7,658 nucleotides of DNA from Alphaproteobacteria bacterium (GTDB lineage Bacteria; Pseudomonadota; Alphaproteobacteria; CAISOG01), in NCBI GenBank assembly GCA_018883285.1, contig VEQJ01000051.1:1-7658 (forward strand). Direction: 5' to 3'. Positions 1 to 5,639 of this stretch are shown one piece after another (position 1 is the first letter of the stretch; every line of letters begins with the position of its first letter). The notes beneath the pieces were generated by a model that saw only the letters and a program-made list of their open reading frames with translations, did no database searches and was not told where the DNA came from. A program made the translations under genes and the position numbers.

Positions 1-1278
1 GTCGTGCAGCGTTTGATTAAATAACCCGATGCTGACCGTGACATCGACAGACTGACCATCGGGCAGGGTAAAGGCTTCATCAGCAATGCGTTGACGCAAA
101 CGTTCGGCCGCCTGGGGCGCTTGGTCGGAGCGCAGGGCGGGCATTATCATCGCAAACTCCTCTCCCCCCAGACGGGCAACAATGTCATAGCCGCGGATGG
201 CATCTTGAAGGCGAGAGGCCACCTGTTTAAGCACGACATCACCGCCATCATGGCCATAGGTGTCATTAATTTTTTTAAAGAAATCGATATCTACCATCAT
301 AACCGCCAGCACTCCGCCCTGTTCCCGCGTTTTTTTGAACAGGGTTTCCAGGTGATTGTTAAAGTAACGACGGTTGTATAGGCCAGTTAGCTCATCAATA
401 TGCGCCAGGGATAGACTTTTTTCGTAAATATCCCGTAACCGCTCTTGAAAGCGACGGCGTCGAATCTGGGTGCGTACCCTGGCCTTAAGTTCATTGGCAT
501 CAACGGGGCGGGTCACATAATCGGTTACCCCCATGTCCAGCGCCTTCGCCAGCATCATTTCATCCCCTTCTTCTGTCAAAACCAAGACGGGGATGTTGCG
601 GCTTTTTTCATTGGATCGAATTTGTGATAGGATGCGCAGGCTGTCATCACCATCCAAATGCATCGCCAGCATGATTAGATCAACATGACTGGCATTCAGT
701 ATTTGCTGGGCTTGTTTGCCGTTTGCGCAATCATCACAGAAATGATTTTCTTCGGCTAAGGTACGCTGTAGATGCTCAGCATGGGGATGATCATCCTCAA
801 TAAGCAAAATATTGGCGGAACCGATATCCCGATTATCCTGTTCATTGGCGATCAAAATTCCCATCCGATCATTGGTTTCGACATGCGAACGCAAGGAATC
901 GGTCAGCAATTTAAGCCGCACCAGGGATCGAACGCGGGCAAATAGCGCGGTGTCGTTTAAAGGTTTGGTCAGAAAATCATCCGCCCCACATTGCAACCCG
1001 CGCACACGATCAGCTGCGTCGGACAGGGCTGTCACCATAATTACAGGAATATGGTTGGTTTTGGCGTTGGCTTTTAGACGTTGACAAGTTTCAAAGCCAT
1101 CCATTCCTGGCAACATCACATCCAACAAAATAATATCAGGCTGCTTTGCTTCAGCAATCTCAAGGGCGGTTTCCCCATCCGGGGCTGTTAGAATTTCAAA
1201 ATACTGATTTAACAGTTTGGCTTCCAACAGTTTCAGGTTGGCCGGAATGTCGTCGACCACCAATACGGTTCCAGTCAT
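1..1278 (-). CDS. pleD: PleD-type diguanylate cyclase response regulator (REC-REC-GGDEF), C-terminus cut by window edge
   Basis: Makes cyclic di-GMP from two GTP when phosphorylated; in Caulobacter it acts at the cell pole in the swarmer-to-stalked transition. My translation gives 426 residues in frame to base 1; Caulobacter PleD has about 454, so roughly 28 are missing. Receiver 1 (about 3-120) has D9/D10, phosphoacceptor D53, T83 and K105. Receiver 2 (about 155-275) keeps an acidic patch (E161-D163) but has A205 where the phosphoacceptor belongs and R257 for the lysine, so it is a degenerate adaptor, as in known PleD. The GGDEF domain (about 290 on) has [10 protein letters not shown] at 295-304, metal ligand D330, [10 protein letters not shown], the active-site GGEEF at 371-375, and the inhibitory RxxD site R362-D365 exactly five residues upstream. 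The ATG at 1278 overlaps the divK stop as ATGA, pointing to translational coupling. Family assignment is very secure. Confidence 0.96.
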   Translation of the reverse strand, partial: MTGTVLVVDDIPANLKLLEAKLLNQYFEILTAPDGETALEIAEAKQPDIILLDVMLPGMDGFETCQRLKANAKTNHIPVIMVTALSDAADRVRGLQCGADDFLTKPLNDTALFARVRSLVRLKLLTDSLRSHVETNDRMGILIANEQDNRDIGSANILLIEDDHPHAEHLQRTLAEENHFCDDCANGKQAQQILNASHVDLIMLAMHLDGDDSLRILSQIRSNEKSRNIPVLVLTEEGDEMMLAKALDMGVTDYVTRPVDANELKARVRTQIRRRRFQERLRDIYEKSLSLAHIDELTGLYNRRYFNNHLETLFKKTREQGGVLAVMMVDIDFFKKINDTYGHDGGDVVLKQVASRLQDAIRGYDIVARLGGEEFAMIMPALRSDQAPQAAERLRQRIADEAFTLPDGQSVDVTVSIGLFNQTLHD

Positions 1279-1706
1279 GAATTTGTGGACTCCAGAAAGC
1301 TTTGAACTGTCTCTAGAAAAGTCATAACCGAAATCGGCTTGGCGATATAGCCCTCACAGCCCACATTACGGATTTTTTCTTCGTCGCCCTTCATGGCAAA
1401 GGCAGTAACCGCAATAATCGGGATGGCGCGCGTGTTGGGGTCGGCCTTTAACCGCTGGGTTAACTCCTGCCCCGTAATTTCGGGCAATTGCCAGTCCATC
1501 AGAATTAAATCGGGACGATTTTCTGCCAGCAATTCCAGCGCCTGATAGCCATCCTTGGCCTTGGCAACGTTAAAGCCCTTGGCCTCTAACAGGTCACTAA
1601 ACAGCTTCATATTCAGCTCGTTATCCTCAACAATCAGCACGTTCTTATGAAGGTGCGTGTTAGCTGCGGCGGATTCTGCGGAAATATGGTTTGAAAATGC
1701 GGTCAT
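1275..1706 (-). CDS. divK: DivK single-domain response regulator
   Basis: DivK is phosphorylated by the kinase DivJ and dephosphorylated by PleC in Caulobacter, and controls the DivL-CckA-CtrA pathway of cell-cycle and polarity control. The product is one receiver domain with no output domain. From the ATG at 1706 it has 143 residues: acidic pair E27/D28 in [13 protein letters not shown], phosphoacceptor D71 in [14 protein letters not shown]101 in [12 protein letters not shown], and K123 in IAKPIS. These blocks are nearly identical to Caulobacter DivK. About 18 extra N-terminal residues, rich in Ala, Ser, Asn and His, precede the receiver compared with the 125-residue Caulobacter protein. The start is uncertain: an in-frame TTG at 1718 would add four residues, and neither start has a strong ribosome binding site. 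The stop overlaps the pleD start by 4 bases. Upstream lie a candidate CtrA half-site and a weak promoter. Confidence 0.95.
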   Translation of the reverse strand: MTAFSNHISAESAAANTHLHKNVLIVEDNELNMKLFSDLLEAKGFNVAKAKDGYQALELLAENRPDLILMDWQLPEITGQELTQRLKADPNTRAIPIIAVTAFAMKGDEEKIRNVGCEGYIAKPISVMTFLETVQSFLESTNS

Positions 1707-1758
1707 GGTATGCGTCAAAGGCCTAACGATTGTTGGTGAAAAATTCTTATGAACCTAT

Positions 1759-1766
1759 TTAACCAT
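1759..1766 (+). promoter_or_regulatory. Candidate CtrA half-site upstream of divK
   Basis: The octamer TTAACCAT matches the CtrA half-site described in Caulobacter and other alphaproteobacteria. It is followed by a second TTAA (1766-1769), giving TTAA-N3-TTAA rather than the full TTAA-N7-TTAA. It lies 53 bases upstream of the divK ATG, and divK is a known CtrA target in Caulobacter, which raises its plausibility. In AT-rich intergenic DNA an 8-base match can still occur by chance. Confidence 0.35.
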
Positions 1767-1778
1767 TAAAGGGAAATG

Positions 1779-1807
1779 TACTTAAAATTTATCTAACAAA
1801 TTGTCAA
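1779..1807 (-). promoter_or_regulatory. Possible sigma-70-type promoter for divK-pleD
   Basis: On the minus strand, a consensus -35 TTGACA (1807-1802) is followed after 17 bases by TAAGTA (1784-1779), a weak -10. The gap between the upstream gene and divK is 150 bases and AT-rich, so an own promoter for divK-pleD is expected. The candidate CtrA half-site lies downstream of this -10, so if this is the start site CtrA would more likely repress it; alternatively the half-site serves a second promoter closer to divK. Confidence 0.3.
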
Positions 1808-1856
1808 AACGAAGTAAATCCTTTTGTTTTTGTTACATAATTGTGACAGAATTGGG

Positions 1857-2738
1857 TCATCGGCAGCTAGGTGGGGGCAGGGGGGCGATATCCACCGTAT
1901 TGCTGCTAAGGCTAAATTCTCCAAAGTCAATCAGTAAGTTGTGGCTAATGCCACTGGCGTTATAGGAAAATTCCATTTCATAAAGCGGATCAAAGCCACC
2001 ATTACCCCCGCCAGGTGCATGGCCGATTGATCCATCAGAAACAGCGTTGTTATCGTTAAAATAGGCCAAGCGAACCAGCCAGGTTAGACCCTTGGCTGGC
2101 GCGGGGGCATCAAGGGGGGCTTCAAAAGTGCGGCCAATAAAGGCGTTGATGGTGGAAACAGGGCGCTCAAAATCGCCCTCAAAAACCTGTCGCTCAAAAA
2201 GCTGCTGATGATTGGCCATGGCCTTTAGCAATTGTGCCAAATGGGTGCGGGGAAATAGCGTGCCCGCGGGCAGGGTCAGGGTCAGCTGTTGCGGTTTGGT
2301 AAAGGTCACATGCCCACCGCCGCCAGGGCTATCCAACTTTGCCTCGCCCGCATAAACCTCCTGAGGGTAGTCGTTTAGCCGCCTTAGGGTGTGAAAGCGG
2401 TATTGCGTACCATCCAGGCTTTCTAGGGCGGCATGGGTGGCCTGCCAGCGATCTTCGGTGCCATCCGCCCGCAAAAAGGTCAGATCCAGTTTTTGCTCAT
2501 AGCTCCAGCCATCGCATTGCAGCGCCCAGGCGATTTCATAATTGCCATAGGCATTCAGAACGGGGCTGCCCGGATCCGATTTGGCCAGGGTCATGCTGTA
2601 GCGCGCGCGATGCGGTGATAGTTCAAAGCTGCCTGGGGTTACGGGTTGCGCGGCAAAGGCCAGCTGGCTAAGGGCACTAAGCCACAACACCGACCAAATT
2701 GCCCAAGCTATCACCCGCGCCATAATCGCCCGTGCCAT
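1857..2738 (-). CDS. EipB/DUF1849 family periplasmic cell-envelope integrity protein
   Basis: EipB of Brucella is a periplasmic beta-spiral protein needed for envelope integrity, linked to the TPR protein TtpA; the family (DUF1849) is confined largely to alphaproteobacteria. This 293-residue product starts with a signal peptide: MARAIMAR, a hydrophobic core (about 9-28) and a likely cleavage after AFA (27-29). The mature part opens with LSPHRARYSMTLAKS (40-54), the family's N-terminal motif, and continues with the CDGW block at 75-78. Only two cysteines exist, C75 and C292, the second next to last; this matches the conserved disulfide pair of EipB (one after the N-terminal strand, one at the extreme C-terminus). 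The ATG at 2738 lies 5 bases after the aspS stop, with AGGCAGG inside the end of aspS as ribosome binding site, so it is probably co-transcribed with aspS. A second in-frame ATG at 2723 is an alternative start. Family is recognised from motifs, not a search. Confidence 0.85.
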   Translation of the reverse strand: MARAIMARVIAWAIWSVLWLSALSQLAFAAQPVTPGSFELSPHRARYSMTLAKSDPGSPVLNAYGNYEIAWALQCDGWSYEQKLDLTFLRADGTEDRWQATHAALESLDGTQYRFHTLRRLNDYPQEVYAGEAKLDSPGGGGHVTFTKPQQLTLTLPAGTLFPRTHLAQLLKAMANHQQLFERQVFEGDFERPVSTINAFIGRTFEAPLDAPAPAKGLTWLVRLAYFNDNNAVSDGSIGHAPGGGNGGFDPLYEMEFSYNASGISHNLLIDFGEFSLSSNTVDIAPLPPPSCR

Positions 2739-2743
2739 AATCG
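2709..2743 (-). repeat. Short direct repeat duplicating the EipB-like start codon
   Basis: The 10-mer CGATTATGGC occurs exactly twice on the minus strand, at 2743-2734 and 2728-2719, with a 15-base period. It lies in a 15-base near-tandem repeat that encodes MARAI then MARVI (12 of 15 bases the same). Each copy contains an in-frame ATG, so two start codons sit in the same local sequence. Confidence 0.8.
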
Positions 2744-4543
2744 TTAGCCTGCCTTTTTCACAACAGTGGGAGCCAGCTGAATACCCAACAATTTCAAATG
2801 CTGGGGCGACACATCGGCGGTTGGGGCGCCCAACATCAAATCTTGGCCTTGTTGGTTCAGGGGGAAGGCATAGATTTCTCTAAGGTTGGGGGCATCGGCC
2901 AGTAACATAATGATGCGATCCAGCCCAACCCCAACCCCGCCATGCGGTGGCACGCCGTAGCGAAAGGCCTTTAGCAGACCACCAAAGCGCCGTTCCGCCT
3001 CGTCCTTATCAAAGCCAGCAATGTTCATGGCTTTTACAAAGACTTCGGGCAGGTGGTTGCGGATAGCCCCCGATAACAGCTCAAAACCATTGCAAACAAA
3101 GTCATATTGCGACGCCTTAATGGTCAGGGGATCGTTGTTGACCAAGGCATCCATCCCGCCTTGCGGCATGGAGAAGGGGTTGTGGGAAAACACCACAGCC
3201 TTTTCATCTTCATCCCATTCAAACATGGGGTAATCAGTAATCCAGCAGAATCGAAAGCTGTTTGGCTCTATTAGTCCCAGCAAATCTCCAATCCTGGTGC
3301 GCGCCAGGCCTGCCCATTTGGCCGCATCCTTTTCCTTGGCACAGGCGAAGAACAGGGTATCGCCGCCCGCCGCCTCAGCCAGCTGGCGCAGTTGGGTCAG
3401 GCGCGGTTCATCCAAGTGTTTGGCAATAGGCCCTTTGGCCTCTTCTCCTTCAAAAATAATATAGCCCAGTCCGCCCGCGCCAATTTCCCGCGCCCAGTCG
3501 TTAAGGCCGTCAAAAAAGCTACGGGGCTGGCTGGCCGCTTGGCAGGGGATGGCGCGCACCACGCTGCCCGCCGCCACACCACGGGCAAACAGGCCAAAGC
3601 CGCTATCGGCAAAAACCGTGGTGACATCCTGGATGCGCAACGGGTTGCGCAAATCGGGTTTGTCGGTGCCAAACTGCAACAAGGCTTGCTCAAAGCTAAA
3701 GCGCGCAACGGGGAAAGAATCGACCAGGCGACCTGCGGCAAATTCCTCAAAAATGCCCAGCAATATGGGCTCAACCGTTGCAAACACATCCTCCTGCGTC
3801 ACAAAGGACATTTCCAGATCCAGCTGGTAAAAGTCGCCCGGAGCGCGGTCGGCACGGGCATCCTCATCCCGAAAACAGGGGGCAATCTGGAAATAGCGAT
3901 CAAAGCCCGATACCATCAGCAATTGCTTGAAAATTTGCGGCGCCTGCGGCAGGGCGTAGAAGCTGCCTGGATGCAGGCGGGAGGGAACCAGATAGTCGCG
4001 TGCCCCCTCTGGTGAGCTGACGGTCAGGATCGGGGTCTGAATCTCGTTAAAATCGGCGGCCTTCATGCGGCGGCGCGCACTGTCGATAATCGCGGTACGC
4101 AACATGATGCGCCGATGCGCCTCCTCCCGCCGCAGGTCGATATAGCGATGGCGATAGCGCATATCCTCGCCAACCGGCTCGTTCCCATGAACAGGAAAGG
4201 GCAGGGTGTCGGCCTCGGACAGAATCGCCAATTGCTCAACCACCAGCTCGACTTCGCCCGTTGGCAGACTGCTGTTGATGGTTTCGGGCGGCCGCGCCTG
4301 AAGGGTGCCCGTGATGGTTATCACCGATTCAGGCTTTAATTTTTCCAGGGTTGGCAAATTCGGGTTATCCTGATCGGCGACGCATTGGGTAATACCATAA
4401 TGATCGCGCAAATCCAAAAACAGCACCCCGCCATGGTCACGCACCCGATGCACCCAACCGCTAAGGCGCATGGTGGTGCCTATATGATCGGCGCGGGGCG
4501 CGCTGCAACGATGGGTGCGATAGGGATGCATGGAGGCAGACAT
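2744..4543 (-). CDS. aspS: Aspartyl-tRNA synthetase, bacterial type, probably non-discriminating
   Basis: Cytoplasmic class II synthetase that charges tRNA-Asp with aspartate using ATP; 599 residues, normal for the bacterial type with the GAD insertion. The reading frame stays open up to 4648, but I chose the ATG at 4543 because GGAAAG lies 9 bases upstream and [11 protein letters not shown] begins the family's N-terminus; the ATG at 4531 lacks such a site. Domains: OB-fold anticodon-binding region (about 20-110, [11 protein letters not shown] at 29-39), motif 1 (about 155-190, [16 protein letters not shown]), ATP/aspartate site [10 protein letters not shown] (200-209), motif 2 [10 protein letters not shown] through [11 protein letters not shown] (224-247), GAD insertion in the middle, and motif 3 GGVGVGLDR (535-543). 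H37 in RDHGG matches the His of non-discriminating AspRS. It is first in a probable aspS-EipB pair and divergent from rpsL. Confidence 0.97.
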   Translation of the reverse strand: MSASMHPYRTHRCSAPRADHIGTTMRLSGWVHRVRDHGGVLFLDLRDHYGITQCVADQDNPNLPTLEKLKPESVITITGTLQARPPETINSSLPTGEVELVVEQLAILSEADTLPFPVHGNEPVGEDMRYRHRYIDLRREEAHRRIMLRTAIIDSARRRMKAADFNEIQTPILTVSSPEGARDYLVPSRLHPGSFYALPQAPQIFKQLLMVSGFDRYFQIAPCFRDEDARADRAPGDFYQLDLEMSFVTQEDVFATVEPILLGIFEEFAAGRLVDSFPVARFSFEQALLQFGTDKPDLRNPLRIQDVTTVFADSGFGLFARGVAAGSVVRAIPCQAASQPRSFFDGLNDWAREIGAGGLGYIIFEGEEAKGPIAKHLDEPRLTQLRQLAEAAGGDTLFFACAKEKDAAKWAGLARTRIGDLLGLIEPNSFRFCWITDYPMFEWDEDEKAVVFSHNPFSMPQGGMDALVNNDPLTIKASQYDFVCNGFELLSGAIRNHLPEVFVKAMNIAGFDKDEAERRFGGLLKAFRYGVPPHGGVGVGLDRIIMLLADAPNLREIYAFPLNQQGQDLMLGAPTADVSPQHLKLLGIQLAPTVVKKAG

Positions 4544-4552
4544 GGCAGCAAT

Positions 4553-4558
4553 CTTTCC
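4553..4558 (-). promoter_or_regulatory. Ribosome binding site that fixes the aspS start
   Basis: GGAAAG on the minus strand sits 9 bases before the ATG at 4543. No comparable purine-rich site precedes the nearby ATG at 4531. The open frame upstream of 4543 adds 35 residues that do not resemble the start of AspRS. Confidence 0.6.
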
Positions 4559-4596
4559 GAATTTAAGATAGGGGGAAACAGAGTTGTTTGTGCCTA

Positions 4597-4625
4597 ATCT
4601 AAGCGCGTGCAACAAAGTTGCGCAA
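4597..4625 (-). promoter_or_regulatory. Candidate aspS promoter
   Basis: Minus-strand TTGCGC (4625-4620), 17 bases, then TTAGAT (4602-4597). Both hexamers are partial matches to sigma-70 consensus with ideal spacing. It would give a leader of about 47 bases before the aspS ATG at 4543. One TTGTTGCA copy (4608-4615, in minus orientation) lies inside its spacer. Confidence 0.4.
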
Positions 4626-4688
4626 TGGGAATAAGCTTTTTGTTGCAAAGTGCTTGACGACAGCGTGCTTTGTCGGTAACTTGTTGCA
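4608..4688. repeat. Three-copy TTGTTGCA octamer cluster between divergent aspS and rpsL
   Basis: The octamer TTGTTGCA occurs on the plus strand at 4640-4647 and 4681-4688 and inverted (TGCAACAA) at 4608-4615. Copy starts are 32 and 41 bases apart, close to three and four helix turns. The first and third extend to a 9-base inverted pair (GTGCAACAA at 4607-4615, TTGTTGCAC at 4681-4689), and the first and second to another 9-base pair (4608-4616 with 4639-4647). One copy sits in the aspS promoter spacer, one just upstream of the rpsL -35, one overlapping the rpsL -10. It could be an operator, but no binding protein can be named. Confidence 0.55.
4654..4682 (+). promoter_or_regulatory. Candidate str operon (rpsL-rpsG-fusA) promoter
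   Basis: TTGACG (4654-4659), 17 bases, then TAACTT (4677-4682). The -35 is one base off consensus and the spacing is ideal; the -10 is weaker, which is common in alphaproteobacteria. It would give a leader of roughly 70 bases before the rpsL ATG at 4762. I see no clear attenuator in that leader. Confidence 0.5.
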
Positions 4689-4761
4689 CTCTGCTAAGCC
4701 AAAAGTGGCGATGCGGGTGTGTATCGTAAAGATGTACAAGAATTTTTTTAGGAAATGCTCT

Positions 4762-5133
4762 ATGCCCACTATTAATCAGTTGGTTCGTCAGCCGCGTAGC
4801 CCAAAGGTGTATCGAACCAAATCCCCGGCGATGAAGGCCTGTTCGCAAAAACGTGGGGTTTGTACCCGTGTTTACACCACCACGCCAAAAAAGCCGAACT
4901 CGGCTTTGCGTAAGGTTGCGCGTATCCGTCTGACCAATGGTTATGAGGTGATTGCCTATATCCCTGGTGAGGGGCACAACCTGCAGGAGCACTCTGTGGT
5001 CATGATTCGTGGCGGCCGTGTTAAGGACTTGCCGGGGGTTCGCTATCACATTATCCGTGGTACGCTGGATACGCAGGGCGTCAAAAACCGTAAGAAGCGT
5101 CGTTCTGTGTACGGCGTTAAAAAACCGAAATAA
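4762..5133 (+). CDS. rpsL: 30S ribosomal protein S12
   Basis: S12 sits at the decoding centre of the 30S subunit and helps monitor codon-anticodon pairing. The product has 123 residues, the usual bacterial length, and begins [12 protein letters not shown] as expected. The canonical loops are intact: [13 protein letters not shown] (39-51) and [14 protein letters not shown] (83-96). Lysines at 43 and 88 and proline at 91, sites of classical streptomycin-resistance mutations, are all wild type. D89 is the residue methylthiolated by RimO in E. coli. The start at 4762 is set by AGGAA at 4750-4754; the frame is open further upstream to about 4618 but that part is not S12-like and overlaps the promoter. 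It is first in the str operon, 11 bases before rpsG. Confidence 0.99.
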   Translation: MPTINQLVRQPRSPKVYRTKSPAMKACSQKRGVCTRVYTTTPKKPNSALRKVARIRLTNGYEVIAYIPGEGHNLQEHSVVMIRGGRVKDLPGVRYHIIRGTLDTQGVKNRKKRRSVYGVKKPK

Positions 5134-5144
5134 GGCAGAAAAAT

Positions 5145-5621
5145 ATGGCACGTCGTCACCGCCCTGAAAAACGCGAAGTTATTCCCGATCCCCGTTTCAA
5201 CAGTGTTGAAATCAGTCACATGGTTGCCATTGTGATGAATCACGGCAAAAAATCTGTTGCCGAACAAATCATCTATGGTGCCTTGGACGATATTGAGCGC
5301 GTCACGAAGCAGGATCCGCTGAAGGTTTTTCAATCCGCGCTAGACAATGCCCGCCCAATGGTTGAGGTGGTGTCGCGTCGTTTGGGTGGTGCCACCTATC
5401 AGGTGCCTGTTGAGGTTCGTTCGGATCGTTCGATCAGCGTCGGAATGCGTTGGTTGCGCGATGCGGCGCGTAAGCGTAAGAAAAACGAAAAAACCATGGC
5501 GGCCGCTTTGCGCGCTGAGCTGTTGGATGCCTCGCAGGGTCGCGGTGGTGCCGTGAAAAAGCGGGAAGAAACCCACCGGATGGCCGAATCCAACAAAGCC
5601 TTCTCCCACTATCGTTGGTAA
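5145..5621 (+). CDS. rpsG: 30S ribosomal protein S7
   Basis: S7 is a primary binder of the 3' domain of 16S rRNA, nucleates assembly of the 30S head and lies near the E site. In E. coli it also represses its own operon by binding the rpsL-rpsG spacer. The product has 158 residues, close to the usual 156. It starts [20 protein letters not shown] and contains [21 protein letters not shown] (about 26-46), [15 protein letters not shown] (about 78-92) and the C-terminal [20 protein letters not shown]. The start follows AAGG (5132-5135), which overlaps the rpsL stop codon. The rpsL-rpsG gap is only 11 bases, too short for the structured S7 binding spacer of E. coli, so that form of autoregulation is unlikely here (inference). 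Confidence 0.99.
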   Translation: MARRHRPEKREVIPDPRFNSVEISHMVAIVMNHGKKSVAEQIIYGALDDIERVTKQDPLKVFQSALDNARPMVEVVSRRLGGATYQVPVEVRSDRSISVGMRWLRDAARKRKKNEKTMAAALRAELLDASQGRGGAVKKREETHRMAESNKAFSHYRW

Positions 5622-5639
5622 TATTAAAAGGATTTTTTC

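Noticed and set aside
91..1084. Three short plus-strand open frames
   Set aside because: All lie opposite pleD, which is continuous with intact receiver and GGDEF motifs.
1719..1856. Rho-independent terminator after the EipB-like gene
   Set aside because: I found AT-rich sequence but no GC-rich stem followed by a T-run on the minus strand, so I do not call one.
3392..4015. 207-codon open frame on the plus strand
   Set aside because: It lies wholly antisense to aspS, whose translation is motif-perfect here. The encoded sequence has no recognisable domain and the open frame follows from the codon bias of aspS.
4544..4648. Upstream extension of the aspS reading frame
   Set aside because: The 35 extra residues do not resemble the AspRS N-terminus, and they cover the predicted promoter and the GGAAAG site of the ATG at 4543.
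4618..4761. Upstream extension of the rpsL reading frame
   Set aside because: The extension is not similar to S12, spans the likely promoter, and the ATG at 4762 has its own ribosome binding site and matches the family start.
4594..5151. 185-codon open frame on the minus strand
   Set aside because: It is antisense to rpsL and crosses both predicted promoters. No domain or ribosome binding site supports it.
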